A stretch of DNA of 40,647 bases. It comes from Kineosporia sp. R_H_3 (GTDB taxonomy: Bacteria > Actinomycetota > Actinomycetes > Actinomycetales > Kineosporiaceae). The DNA lies in the NCBI RefSeq assembly GCF_002198675.1, contig NZ_MWLL01000189.1, positions 9,077 to 49,723 of the forward strand, written 5' to 3'. Positions 31,819 through 40,542 of the stretch are shown here, in pieces (the first letter of the stretch is position 1; every line of letters begins with the position of its first letter). The notes under the pieces were generated by a model that saw only the letters and a list, made by a program, of their open reading frames with translations, searched no databases and was not told where the DNA came from. The translations under genes and the position numbers were made by a program.

Positions 31819-34800
31819 CGACGACGGACCACCCGGCCGCCCCGCCGCTCGCGGGCGTCTTCGACGTCTGCGGCCCGCTGCCGACCGGCACCACGGTGCT
31901 CGAGGCGAGCGCCGGCACCGGCAAGACGTTCACCATCGCCGCCCTCGCGACCCGCTACGTCGCCGAGGGGGTCGCGGACCTGTCCCGGCTGCTCCTCGTG
32001 ACGTTCGGCCGGGCGGCGACCTCCGAGCTGCGCGACCGGGTGCGGGAGCGGCTCGTCAGCGCGGAGCGGGCCCTGCTCGCGGACGACGCGCGCACCGCGC
32101 GGGACCCGCTGGTCCGGCACCTCGCGGACGTCGACGACGTCGAGCTCGCGGCCCGCCGGCGCCGCCTGCGCGCCGCGCTCGCGCAGTTCGACGCCGCGAC
32201 GATCGCGACGACCCACGGCTTCTGCCAGCAGATGCTCGCCTCGCTCGGGCTCGCCGCGGACGTCGACGCCGACGCGGTGCTCGTGCCGGACCTGGCCGAC
32301 CTCGTCGACGAGGTCGTCGACGACCTCTACGTGCTGCGCTACGCCGACACCCCGGTGCCGCCCCTGAGCGTCGATGAGGCCCGGCAGGTGTCGCGGGCCG
32401 CCGTCGGCTCCCCGCAGGCCCGGCTCGAACCGGCCGCCGCCGCACCGGACTCGCCGGCCGGTCACCGGTACGCGTTCGCCCGCGCGGTCGCCGCCGAGGT
32501 CACCCGCCGCAAGCGGGCCCGTCGCGTCCTCGACTACGACGACCTGCTCGTCGAGCTGAGGGATGCCCTCGTCGACCCGGCGCACGGCGACGGCGCGGTG
32601 GCCCGGGTCCGGTCGCGGTACGACGTCGTCCTCGTCGACGAGTTCCAGGACACCGACCCGGTGCAGTGGGAGATCCTCGCGACCGCCTTCCACGGGCGGC
32701 GGACGCTCGTCCTCATCGGCGACCCCAAGCAGGCGATCTACGCGTTCCGCGGCGGCGACGTCGTCGCCTACCTCGCCGCCCGCGGGGTCGCCGACCACTC
32801 CGCGACGCTCGGCCGGAGCTGGCGCAGCGACGCCCCGCTCCTCACGGGTCTGGAGCACCTCCTCGGCGGCGCGGCGCTCGGCGACCCACGGATCGTCGTC
32901 CGGCCGGTCGAGGCGGCCCACCCCGAGCGCCGGTTCACCGGGGGAGCCCCGGTGCGGCTGCGCCACCTCACCCGGCCCGTGTTCGGCGTCCCCGCCCGGT
33001 CCTCGACCAAGCCGCTCGTCCAGACGGTCCGGGAGGCGATCGCCACGGACGTCGCGGCGGACGTCGTCCGCCAGCTCGGGTCCTCGCAGCTGCGGGACGA
33101 CGCCGGGTGGCGGCCCCTCGTGCCGGCCGACGTCGCGGTCCTCGCCCGGCGCAACGTCGACGCGACGACGGTCCGGGACGCGCTCGTCGCGGCCGGGGTG
33201 CCCGCCGTCGTCTCCGGCCTCAGCAGCGTCTTCGACTCCCCGGCCGCGCGCGCCTGGCTCACGCTGCTCGTCGCGCTGGAGCAGCCCGGCAACCCGGGCC
33301 GGACGGCGGCCGCGGCGCTCACGCCGTTCGTCGGCTGGGACGCGACACGGCTCGGCACCGCCACCGACGCGGACCGCGACGCGCTGTCGGACCGGGTCCG
33401 GTCCTGGGCCCAGCTGCTCGGGGCCCGCGGCGTCGCGGCGCTCTTCGAGGCCGCCTCGGCGGACGGGCTCGCCGAACGGCTGCTCGGCACGGCGACGGGC
33501 GAGCGGACGCTCACCGACCTGCGGCACGTCGCGCAGTCGCTGCACCTCAGCGCGACGGCGGACGGCCTCGGGGTGGCCGCGCTCACGGACTGGCTGCGAC
33601 GGCGGATCGCCGAGGCGGCCCTCGACTACGCCGAGGAGCGCAGCCGCCGGCTGGAGACCGACGCGGCGGCGGTCCAGGTCGTCACGGTCCACGCGAGCAA
33701 GGGCCTGGAGTTCCCCGTCGTCTACGTGCCCTTCGCGTGGGACCGCTTCGAGAGCAGCACCCCGCCGATCCTGCGCCACCACGACGGCGAGGCCCGGGTG
33801 CTCGACGTCGGCGGCCCGGGGACCCCCGGCTACGACACCGCCCGCACCCTCCACATGGCCGAGGAGCGCGGCGAGGACCTGCGGCTGCTCTACGTCGCCC
33901 TGACCCGGGCCTGCTCCCAGGTCGTCGTCCACTGGGCGCCCTCGAGCAACTCCGCGGCCGGCCCGCTGTCCCGGGTGCTGCTCGGGCGGTCCGGACCGGG
34001 CCAGGAGCCACCGCCCACCGTCCCCGTGGGCCGGGACGACGAGGCGGCCCAGGCGTTCGACGCCCTCGCGGCGTCGTCCGGCGGCACGGTCGTCGTCGAG
34101 CACGTCGACACGCTCCCGCCGCCGGTCCGGTGGGCCCCCGCCGGCGCCGGGCGCCCCGACCTCGCGGTCGCGCCCTTCGGCCGCAGGCTCGACACGACGT
34201 GGCGACGCACCTCGTACACCGCCCTCACCGCCGCCGCGCACGAGGAGCGGTACGCCGCGGAGGCCGCCCTCGGCGGCGCACCCGCCGGCGTTGCCGAGGC
34301 CCCGCCGGGGGACCCGGGCGGCCCGGGCGGCGCCGGGGTCTCCAGCGAGCCCGAGACCCGCGGCGTCGAGGACGAGCCGCCGCCGCCCGCACCCGGGCTG
34401 CCCTCGTCCGCCCCCGCCGCACCCGACAGGTCGGCTGACACGTCGGCCGGTCCGTCGGGCCCGGCGTCCGAGGAGGTCCCGCTGCCCCTCGCGGACCTGC
34501 CCGCAGGGGCCGCCTTCGGCGTGCTCGTCCACGAGGTGCTCGAGTACGTCGACACCTCCGCCGCCGACCTCGACGCCGAGCTGCTGCGACGCTGCCGCGA
34601 CGCGGGTGCCGCGCGGTTCGGCGGCGTCGACCCGGCCGCTCTGGCGACCGCGCTCGGCGCCGTCCTCGCGACCCCGCTCGGGCCGGTGGCGCCCGGGCTC
34701 ACGTTGCGGGACGTCAGCCCCGTCGACCGGCTCGCCGAGCTCGAGTTCGAGCTGCCGCTCGCGGGCGGCGACGCCCCGACCGGCCAGGGGGCGACGGTCG

Positions 34801-35336
34801 CCGCGATCGGCGACCTGCTCCGGCGTCACCTCCCGGCGGACGACCCGTTCCGGCCGTACGCCGACCACCTCGTCCACGCGCCGTTCGCCGCGACCCGGCT
34901 GCGCGGCTACCTCACCGGGAGCCTCGACGCCGTGCTGCGCGTCCGTGGCCCGGCCGCCGGTGACGGCGCGGCCGCCGGCGGTGAACCGCGCTACCTGGTC
35001 GTGGACTACAAGACGAACCGGCTCGCCCCCACCGGCGAGCCGCTCACGGCCGCGCACTACCGGCACGAGGCGCTCGTCGAGGCGATGTCGGAGGCGGACT
35101 ACCCGCTCCAGCTGCTGCTGTACCTCGTGGCGCTGCACCGTTTCCTCACGTGGCGCCAGCCCGGCTACGACCCCGAGGTCCACCTCGGCGGGGGGCTCTA
35201 CCTCTTCGTCCGCGGGATGGCCGGCCCGTCGACCCCGACCGTCGGCGGGACGCCCGCCGGCGTCATGGCCTGGCGGCCGCCGGGGGCGCTCGTCGCCGGG
35301 CTCTCGGCGCTGCTCGACACGGGGGAGGCACCGTGA
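31815..35336 (+). CDS. recB: Exodeoxyribonuclease V beta subunit (helicase-nuclease)
   Basis: A 1173-residue RecB. SF1 helicase motifs are in order: Walker A ASAGTGKT (31-38), TTHGFCQQML, VLVDEFQDTDPVQW (motif II), GDPKQAIYAFRGGD (motif III), VVTVHASKGLEFPVVYVPF (motif V) and LLYVALTRA (motif VI). A Pro/Ala-rich linker (about 820-890) joins the nuclease domain, whose core GSLDAVLRVRG near 1035 and VVDYKTN near 1062 carries the catalytic Asp, Asp and Lys. ATG 31815 overlaps the recC stop. The stop overlaps recD (GTGA). It is the 3'-5' motor and only nuclease of the complex, and all key residues are intact. Confidence 0.95.
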   Translation: MTTTDHPAAPPLAGVFDVCGPLPTGTTVLEASAGTGKTFTIAALATRYVAEGVADLSRLLLVTFGRAATSELRDRVRERLVSAERALLADDARTARDPLVRHLADVDDVELAARRRRLRAALAQFDAATIATTHGFCQQMLASLGLAADVDADAVLVPDLADLVDEVVDDLYVLRYADTPVPPLSVDEARQVSRAAVGSPQARLEPAAAAPDSPAGHRYAFARAVAAEVTRRKRARRVLDYDDLLVELRDALVDPAHGDGAVARVRSRYDVVLVDEFQDTDPVQWEILATAFHGRRTLVLIGDPKQAIYAFRGGDVVAYLAARGVADHSATLGRSWRSDAPLLTGLEHLLGGAALGDPRIVVRPVEAAHPERRFTGGAPVRLRHLTRPVFGVPARSSTKPLVQTVREAIATDVAADVVRQLGSSQLRDDAGWRPLVPADVAVLARRNVDATTVRDALVAAGVPAVVSGLSSVFDSPAARAWLTLLVALEQPGNPGRTAAAALTPFVGWDATRLGTATDADRDALSDRVRSWAQLLGARGVAALFEAASADGLAERLLGTATGERTLTDLRHVAQSLHLSATADGLGVAALTDWLRRRIAEAALDYAEERSRRLETDAAAVQVVTVHASKGLEFPVVYVPFAWDRFESSTPPILRHHDGEARVLDVGGPGTPGYDTARTLHMAEERGEDLRLLYVALTRACSQVVVHWAPSSNSAAGPLSRVLLGRSGPGQEPPPTVPVGRDDEAAQAFDALAASSGGTVVVEHVDTLPPPVRWAPAGAGRPDLAVAPFGRRLDTTWRRTSYTALTAAAHEERYAAEAALGGAPAGVAEAPPGDPGGPGGAGVSSEPETRGVEDEPPPPAPGLPSSAPAAPDRSADTSAGPSGPASEEVPLPLADLPAGAAFGVLVHEVLEYVDTSAADLDAELLRRCRDAGAARFGGVDPAALATALGAVLATPLGPVAPGLTLRDVSPVDRLAELEFELPLAGGDAPTGQGATVAAIGDLLRRHLPADDPFRPYADHLVHAPFAATRLRGYLTGSLDAVLRVRGPAAGDGAAAGGEPRYLVVDYKTNRLAPTGEPLTAAHYRHEALVEAMSEADYPLQLLLYLVALHRFLTWRQPGYDPEVHLGGGLYLFVRGMAGPSTPTVGGTPAGVMAWRPPGALVAGLSALLDTGEAP

Positions 35337-37288
35337 CCGTCACCGACCGGCGGGCCGCGCCCGTCCCGGCCCGGGTCGCGCTCACGGCCGGGCCGCTGCT
35401 GCGCACGTTCAACGACGCCGGGATCCTGGCCTCCGCCGACGTCCAGGTCGCGCGCCGGCTCGGCCGGCTCACCGGCGAGGACGACGAGCGGGTGCTCCTG
35501 GCGGTCGGGCTCGCCGTCCGGGCCCTGCGGTCCGGCTCGGTGTGCGTCGCGCTCGACGACCTCGACGCGCTCGCCGTCCCCGAGGCCGAGGACGGGGTCC
35601 TCGTCACCGACGCCGCGCCCGCGGGGCTGCCCTGGCCGGACCTGGCCGCCTGGCAGGCCGCCATCCTCGGCAGCCCGCTCGTGGCCCCCGGTCCCGGTCC
35701 GGTCGCGCCGCAGGCCTCGGGCGGACGCCCCCGGGTGCCGGACCCGCCGGTCCGCTGGGTCGACGGCCGGCTCTACCTCGACCGGTACTGGCGCGACGAG
35801 CAGGTCGTCCGCGCCGAGGTCGACGGCCGGCTCGCGCGCGGCGTGCTCGGCGTCGAACCCGTGGTCGTCGCCCGGGCCGTGGCCCGGCTGTTCCCCGTCG
35901 AGACCGACGGCCGGCAGCGCCTCGCCGCCGCGACCGCGGCGCTGAGCCGGGTCACCGTGGTGACGGGCGGCCCGGGCACCGGCAAGACGACGACCGTGGC
36001 GCGGCTGCTCGCCGTCCTCCAGTCGGTCGGTGGTGCCCCGCTGCGGGTCGCGCTCGCCGCCCCCACCGGCAAGGCGGCCGCCCGGCTGCAGGAGGCCGTC
36101 CGGGCCGAGGCGGCCCGCTTCGGCGCCGAGGACCGGCGCCGCGTCGGCGAGCCCGAGGCCACCACCGTGCACCGGCTCCTCGGCTGGAAGCCCGGCAGCA
36201 GCACCCGGTTCGCGCACGACAGGGACCACCGCCTCCCGCACGACGTCGTCGTCGTCGACGAGACGTCCATGGTGTCGCTGACCCTCATGGCCCGGCTCGT
36301 CGACGCCCTGCGGCCCGACGCCCGGCTCGTGCTCGTCGGCGACCCCGACCAGCTCGCGTCCGTCGAGGCGGGTGCGGTGCTCGGCGACCTCGTCGCCCGG
36401 CCGCCCGTCGCCGACGACCTCCCCGGCGCCCTCGCCCGGGCGCTCCCCGCGGACGCGGACGTCGGGCCCGCGGACGCGCCGGCGCTGCGCAACGGCGTCG
36501 TCCGGCTCACCCGGACGCACCGCTTCGACGGGGCGATCGGCGAGCTCGCGACGGCGATCCGCGCCGGGGACGCCGACGCCGTCCTCGCCGTCCTGCGCCG
36601 CGGGGACGCCGCGGTGACGTTCGTCGACACCGGCGGCGCCCTGCCCGACGAGGACAGCGCCGCGGGCGTGCGGGCCGAGGTCGCGGCATCCGGCCGGGCC
36701 GTCCTCCACGCGGCCCGCACCGGCGACGTCGGCACCGCACTCGCCGCCCTCGAGACGCACCGGCTGCTGCTCGCCCACCGCCGCGGTCCGTTCGGCGTGG
36801 CCCGGTGGGCCGCTCTCGCCGAGTCGTGGGCGCTCGCGGCGGCAGGGCCGGAAGGGCCGGAGGACGGTCCGGTCCACCACGGCCGGTGGTACCCGGGCCG
36901 CCCGCTCATCGTCACCGCGAACGACCGCGACACCGGCCTCTACAACGGGGACACGGGCGTCCTCGTCGCGGACGGCACCGGGCTCGTCGCGGCGTTCGGC
37001 GACCCGCGGTCCCCGCTCCTCGTCCGCCCGCACCGGCTCCCCGCGGTCGAGACCGTCTACGCGACGACCGTGCACCGGGGGCAGGGCAGCCAGTTCCGGT
37101 CCGTCTCCGTCGTCCTGCCGCCGCAGGAGTCGCCGCTGCTCACCCGCGAGCTGCTCTACACCGCGGTGACCCGGGCCCGGGAGCAGGTCCGCGTCCTCGG
37201 CGGAGAGGCCGCGGTCCGCGCCGCCGTCGAACGGCCGGTGCGCCGGGCGAGCGGCCTGCGCTTCCCGCTCACCGTCGCGGCAGGGTGA
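35333..37288 (+). CDS. recD: Exodeoxyribonuclease V alpha subunit
   Basis: A 651-residue RecD, the 5'-3' SF1B motor. Walker A is GGPGTGKT (212-219), followed by APTGKAAARLQEAV, VVVDETSMVSLTLMARL (motif II), VGDPDQLASVEAGAVLGDL (motif III), LTRTHRF, and the C-terminal TTVHRGQGSQF with LLYTAVTRAREQV. The N-terminal 200 residues form the RecB-interacting domain. GTG 35333 overlaps the recB stop. The gene order recC-recB-recD with 4-nt overlaps makes this a complete operon. Many actinobacteria rely on AdnAB instead, so RecBCD is informative for taxonomy. Confidence 0.95.
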   Translation: MTVTDRRAAPVPARVALTAGPLLRTFNDAGILASADVQVARRLGRLTGEDDERVLLAVGLAVRALRSGSVCVALDDLDALAVPEAEDGVLVTDAAPAGLPWPDLAAWQAAILGSPLVAPGPGPVAPQASGGRPRVPDPPVRWVDGRLYLDRYWRDEQVVRAEVDGRLARGVLGVEPVVVARAVARLFPVETDGRQRLAAATAALSRVTVVTGGPGTGKTTTVARLLAVLQSVGGAPLRVALAAPTGKAAARLQEAVRAEAARFGAEDRRRVGEPEATTVHRLLGWKPGSSTRFAHDRDHRLPHDVVVVDETSMVSLTLMARLVDALRPDARLVLVGDPDQLASVEAGAVLGDLVARPPVADDLPGALARALPADADVGPADAPALRNGVVRLTRTHRFDGAIGELATAIRAGDADAVLAVLRRGDAAVTFVDTGGALPDEDSAAGVRAEVAASGRAVLHAARTGDVGTALAALETHRLLLAHRRGPFGVARWAALAESWALAAAGPEGPEDGPVHHGRWYPGRPLIVTANDRDTGLYNGDTGVLVADGTGLVAAFGDPRSPLLVRPHRLPAVETVYATTVHRGQGSQFRSVSVVLPPQESPLLTRELLYTAVTRAREQVRVLGGEAAVRAAVERPVRRASGLRFPLTVAAG

Positions 37289-37347
37289 CCCCGGCGCCGT
37301 TACCGGATGGACACGGCCGCGTCATCGGGCGCGGTCGTCACGCTGCC

Positions 37348-37353
37348 TATCGT
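37348..37353 (+). promoter_or_regulatory. Candidate -10 (TATCGT) for a leaderless transcript
   Basis: TATCGT followed by exactly seven bases and GTG 37361, the same geometry as at 6071 and 28284. This supports transcription separate from recBCD and a leaderless start of the next gene. Confidence 0.45.
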
Positions 37354-37360
37354 CCGACAG

Positions 37361-38236
37361 GTGACGTCCTCGCCGGTCGCGGTCACGACCCCGGAGGCCC
37401 TGCTGGGCCCGGTCCGGCGGTCGCTCTACCTCGACGCCGAGGGCCGCCGCGACGAGACGACCCAGGTGGTGTGGTTGCAGGGCCCCGGCCTCTACGTCGA
37501 CCTCCGCCGCCCCGCAGGCCTGCACCCGCCGCGCCCCGACCTGTCCGACCTCACCGGCCCGGACGGGCTGGCGGCCGCACCGGTACCCGTCCTGCGCTGG
37601 CTCGGCGCCCACGAGGGGTTCGCCGGGTCGTTCACCGTGACCGGCGACCTCGCCCGCTGGGAACGCCTCGTCGACCTCCAGCCGCCGACCGGGGTCCCCG
37701 ACGAGGGCCGGCTGCACTGGGACGGCACGACCCTCGTCGAGGTCGGCGTCCACGCCGCGTACGTCGAGCACTGGCATCCCGAGCCCGGACCCGTCGACGC
37801 CGCCGCGGCCGTCCTCCTGCGCGAGCGGGGGAGCGGCCGGCCGGGCGTCCTCGTCCGGGTCGGGGCCCGGTTCGGGCTCGCGCGCGGCCGGACGACGCCA
37901 CTGCCGCCCGGCGCCCGGCTCACCGCGCTGCTCCTGCGCGCCGATGCGCGGGACCGCGCCGCGCTCCTCGACTGCGAGGTCGCCCTGGGCCGGATCGACC
38001 CCGACGGCCGCTGGGTCGTCGAGATGTCGACGCTCCCGTACCGCGAGGGCGACGACCTCGCCCCCCACGACGCGGGCGACCGGCTCACGACGTGCGACGT
38101 CGGGGTCCACGGTCCGCTCGTGCGGACCTGGGACGTCGTCCGCCGCGAGGGCACGACCCTGCTGCCGGCGCATGATCCGGCCCACCAGACGGCACCACCC
38201 GACGAGAAGGCTGGAGAACCCGATGCCCCCCAGTGA
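37361..38236 (+). CDS. Hypothetical protein paired with a 2-oxoglutarate/Fe(II) oxygenase
   Basis: A 291-residue protein of a family I cannot name. It begins SPVAVTTPEALLGPVRRSLYL and has WLQGPGLYVDLRRP, EGFAGSFTVTGDLARWERL and ATYVEHW-like (HAAYVEHWHPEP) segments. The beta-strand pattern suggests a lipocalin- or heme-binding-like barrel, but that is a guess. The GTG at 37361 is preferred because TATCGT lies seven bases before it. An ATG at 37307 would add 18 residues. It overlaps the oxygenase gene by 14 nt, so the two are coexpressed and may act together. Confidence 0.75.
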   Translation: MTSSPVAVTTPEALLGPVRRSLYLDAEGRRDETTQVVWLQGPGLYVDLRRPAGLHPPRPDLSDLTGPDGLAAAPVPVLRWLGAHEGFAGSFTVTGDLARWERLVDLQPPTGVPDEGRLHWDGTTLVEVGVHAAYVEHWHPEPGPVDAAAAVLLRERGSGRPGVLVRVGARFGLARGRTTPLPPGARLTALLLRADARDRAALLDCEVALGRIDPDGRWVVEMSTLPYREGDDLAPHDAGDRLTTCDVGVHGPLVRTWDVVRREGTTLLPAHDPAHQTAPPDEKAGEPDAPQ

Positions 38237-39254
38237 CTTCACCTCCGTCCCGGTCGTCGACATCGCACCGCTGCTCGGCGACGACCCCGCGGCGCACCGC
38301 GCGGTCGCCGACGCTCTCGGCCGTGCCGCGAGCGAGGTCGGCTTCGTCTACGTCACGGGCTGCATGCCGCCGGACGGCGTCTTCGAACGGCTCCTCGACG
38401 TCACCCGGGCGTTCTTCGCCCTGCCGACCGAGGCGAAGATGGGCACCTACATCGGCGACTCCACGAACCACCGTGGCTACGTCCCGGAGGGCGAAGAGGT
38501 CTTCGCCGGCGGCACCCCCGACAAGAAGGAGGCGTTCGACTTCGTCCCCGAGGTCGCGCTGCCCCCGGGCATGGCGCCGCACCCGTTCTCCGGCCCGAAC
38601 CGGTGGCCCGACGTCCCGGGCTTCGAGGCGGCGCTCTCGGCGTACTACGCGCACGTGTGGTCCGTCGCGAGGGCACTGTTCCGGGGTTTCGCCCTGGCCC
38701 TCGGCGAGGCCCCCGACGCGTTCGACCGGTACCTCACCGCACCGCCGAGCCAGCTGCGTCTCCTGCACTACCCGGCCGACGCCGGCGCCGAGGACCGTCC
38801 CGGCATCGGGGCCCACACCGACTACGAGTGCTTCACCCTGCTGCGCTCGACGACCCCCGGCCTCGAGGTGCTCAACGGCGCCGGGCAGTGGGTGGACGCG
38901 CCGCCGGTCGAGGGCGCCTTCGTCGTCAACATCGGCGACATGCTCGAGACCTGGACGAACGGCCGCTTCGTCGCGACGACGCACCGGGTCCGGAAGGTCA
39001 CGAGCGAGCGCTACTCGTTCCCGCTGTTCTGCAGCCTCGACTACTGGACGGGCGTCGAGCCGCTCCCGCAGTTCGTCGCGGCGGGGGACGTCGTCCGCCC
39101 GCCGGTCGTCGCGGGGGAGCACATCTGGGCCCAGACGATCCAGACGTTCACCTACCTGCGGGACCGGCTCGCCGCCGGCGACCTCGCCCTGCCCGGCGGG
39201 TCCCACGCCCTGGGCACGTTCGGGCGGGTCGAGGCCGAGGTCGCCGCCGGCTGA
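38223..39254 (+). CDS. Isopenicillin-N-synthase-family 2-oxoglutarate/Fe(II)-dependent oxygenase
   Basis: A 343-residue double-stranded beta-helix oxygenase. It has an N-terminal DIOX_N domain (VPVVDIAPLL, then GFVYVTGC) and a C-terminal jelly roll with the iron triad His198-x-Asp200 (GAHTDYE) and His254 (TTHRV). Arg263-Tyr-Ser265 is the RxS pair that holds 2-oxoglutarate. All are intact. The start is ATG 38223 with GGAGAA upstream, inside the end of the preceding gene. The substrate is unknown. Relatives oxidise small N-heterocycles, amino acids or hormones, and the partner gene at 37361 may help define the reaction. Confidence 0.9.
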   Translation: MPPSDFTSVPVVDIAPLLGDDPAAHRAVADALGRAASEVGFVYVTGCMPPDGVFERLLDVTRAFFALPTEAKMGTYIGDSTNHRGYVPEGEEVFAGGTPDKKEAFDFVPEVALPPGMAPHPFSGPNRWPDVPGFEAALSAYYAHVWSVARALFRGFALALGEAPDAFDRYLTAPPSQLRLLHYPADAGAEDRPGIGAHTDYECFTLLRSTTPGLEVLNGAGQWVDAPPVEGAFVVNIGDMLETWTNGRFVATTHRVRKVTSERYSFPLFCSLDYWTGVEPLPQFVAAGDVVRPPVVAGEHIWAQTIQTFTYLRDRLAAGDLALPGGSHALGTFGRVEAEVAAG

Positions 39255-39266
39255 CCGGTGCGGCCG

Positions 39267-39581
39267 TCAGAACCCGGGGCCGTCGGGGTCGCAGTACGAG
39301 GTGATCGCGTCGCCGTAGGCGTGCTGGGCGGCGTCCGCGGCCATGAGCTGCACCCCGGCGTTCGTCGAGTCCACGAGGGTCTCGGTCGTCTGCTGCGTGA
39401 CGTCGGTCCGGTCGGCGTCGGCGTCACCGTCGAGGTCGACGCCCCCGCCGCCGTCCTCGTCGTCCCCGTCACCGATCACGTGCCCGACCGCCGCCGCGGC
39501 CAGCCCGACGACGCCGAAGGCGGCCGCCCCCGGGGTCGTCCACTCCGCCCAGGCGTCCACGGTGCCGTCCGTCCCGCTCAC
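39267..39581 (-). CDS. Small hypothetical protein, Ala/Gly-rich with an acidic linker
   Basis: A 104-residue protein starting at GTG 39581 behind GGAGG. One moderately hydrophobic stretch (AAAFGVVGLAAAAVGHVI, about 19-36) precedes an acidic GDGDDEDGGGG segment and a Thr/Asp-rich C-terminal region. The helix could anchor it in the membrane. No family is recognised. It converges on the oxygenase gene with 12 bp between stops. Codon use and the ribosome site support a real gene. Confidence 0.6.
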   Translation of the reverse strand: MSGTDGTVDAWAEWTTPGAAAFGVVGLAAAAVGHVIGDGDDEDGGGGVDLDGDADADRTDVTQQTTETLVDSTNAGVQLMAADAAQHAYGDAITSYCDPDGPGF

Positions 39582-39681
39582 GGTGCCTCCCCGACCCGCG
39601 TGCCGATCATGGTCCTGGCGTGACCCTACCCGCCGACGTCGGCGGCCGTCGCCCGTCGGGAACCCGGACCGCGGTCAGGTA

Positions 39682-39695
39682 TCTTGATGTCAAGA
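39682..39695. promoter_or_regulatory. 14-bp palindrome TCTTGA-TG-TCAAGA overlapping a putative -10
   Basis: A perfect inverted repeat in the 156-bp gap 39582-39737. TATCTT (39680-39685) is a -10 candidate for the methyltransferase and is half covered by the palindrome, so a dimeric repressor bound here would block transcription. The AT-rich composition stands out from its surroundings. Confidence 0.5.
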
Positions 39696-39737
39696 CAGTT
39701 CGGTGGCCGACCGCACGGCGAGCACCAGGAGGCCCAC

Positions 39738-40538
39738 GTGCCCGTGAACTTCCACGACGCCGCGCAGGCGCGGACGTACTCCGACCGGGACGCCGACCCG
39801 TCCTGGTCCGAGGCCCTGCTGCGCCTCGTCGACCCACGCGGCCTGCGCGCCGTCGACCTCGGCTGCGGGGGCGGGACCTACGCCCGGGAGCTGCTCCGGC
39901 TGGGCGCCGCGCACGTCGTCGGGGTCGACTCGAGCGCGCCGATCCTCGACGCGGCGCGGGCCGACGCCCCCGCGGGGCTCGACCTGGTCCGCGCCGACGT
40001 CGCCGCGACCGGCCTGCCCGACGGCGCCGCAGACCTCGTCCTGTCCCGCGCGGTCGTGCACCATCTCGCGGACCTCGACGGCTTCGCCCGCGAGGCGTAC
40101 CGGCTGCTCGCCCCCGGCGGCCGTCTCGTCGTCCAGGACCGGACGCCGGCCGACGTCGACGAACCGGGCGGGCCGGACCACCTCAGGGGATACCTCCTCG
40201 AGGCCTTCCCACGCCTGCGGGCCGTCGAGGCCGGACGGCGTCCGAGCGCCGCCGCACTCACGGAGGTGCTGCGCCGCAACGGGTTCGACCCGGTCACGAC
40301 GAGCTCGCTGCACGAGGTGCGCCGGGTGCACACGGGCGTCGAGGCCTACGCCACCGAGCTGCGCGCACGGACCGGGCGCTCGATCCTCCACGAGCTCGAC
40401 GACGCCGAGCTCGACGGGTTCTGCGCCACGCTGCGCGCGACGCTGCCGCCCGGGCCGGTCGTCGAGCGCGACCGCTGGACGCTCTGGCACGCCGTCCGTC
40501 CGGCAGATCCGCAGCGGACGTCCGCCGTGCCACGATGA
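39738..40538 (+). CDS. SAM-dependent methyltransferase (class I, UbiE-like)
   Basis: A 266-residue protein with motif I VDLGCGGGTYARELLRLG, motif II VVGVDSSA, motif IV ADLVLSRAVVHHLADLDGF and post-motif LLAPGGRLVVQDRTP. GTG 39738 follows AGGAGG with five-base spacing. An in-frame upstream ATG lies within the palindrome at 39682-39695 and is rejected. The substrate is unknown. A dedicated operator-like palindrome upstream suggests inducible expression; no regulator gene is adjacent within the window. Confidence 0.88.
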   Translation: MPVNFHDAAQARTYSDRDADPSWSEALLRLVDPRGLRAVDLGCGGGTYARELLRLGAAHVVGVDSSAPILDAARADAPAGLDLVRADVAATGLPDGAADLVLSRAVVHHLADLDGFAREAYRLLAPGGRLVVQDRTPADVDEPGGPDHLRGYLLEAFPRLRAVEAGRRPSAAALTEVLRRNGFDPVTTSSLHEVRRVHTGVEAYATELRARTGRSILHELDDAELDGFCATLRATLPPGPVVERDRWTLWHAVRPADPQRTSAVPR

Positions 40539-40542
40539 CGCG

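Noticed and set aside
29236-35183. Very long minus-strand open frames opposite recC and recB
   Set aside because: They are antisense shadows of high-GC coding sequence. Translations are Arg/Gly/Pro/Glu-rich without domains, while the plus strand encodes complete RecC and RecB motifs.
39684-39737. Earlier in-frame starts (TTG/ATG at 39684-39689) for the methyltransferase
   Set aside because: They fall inside the palindrome and -10 candidate and lack a ribosome site. GTG 39738 follows AGGAGG.
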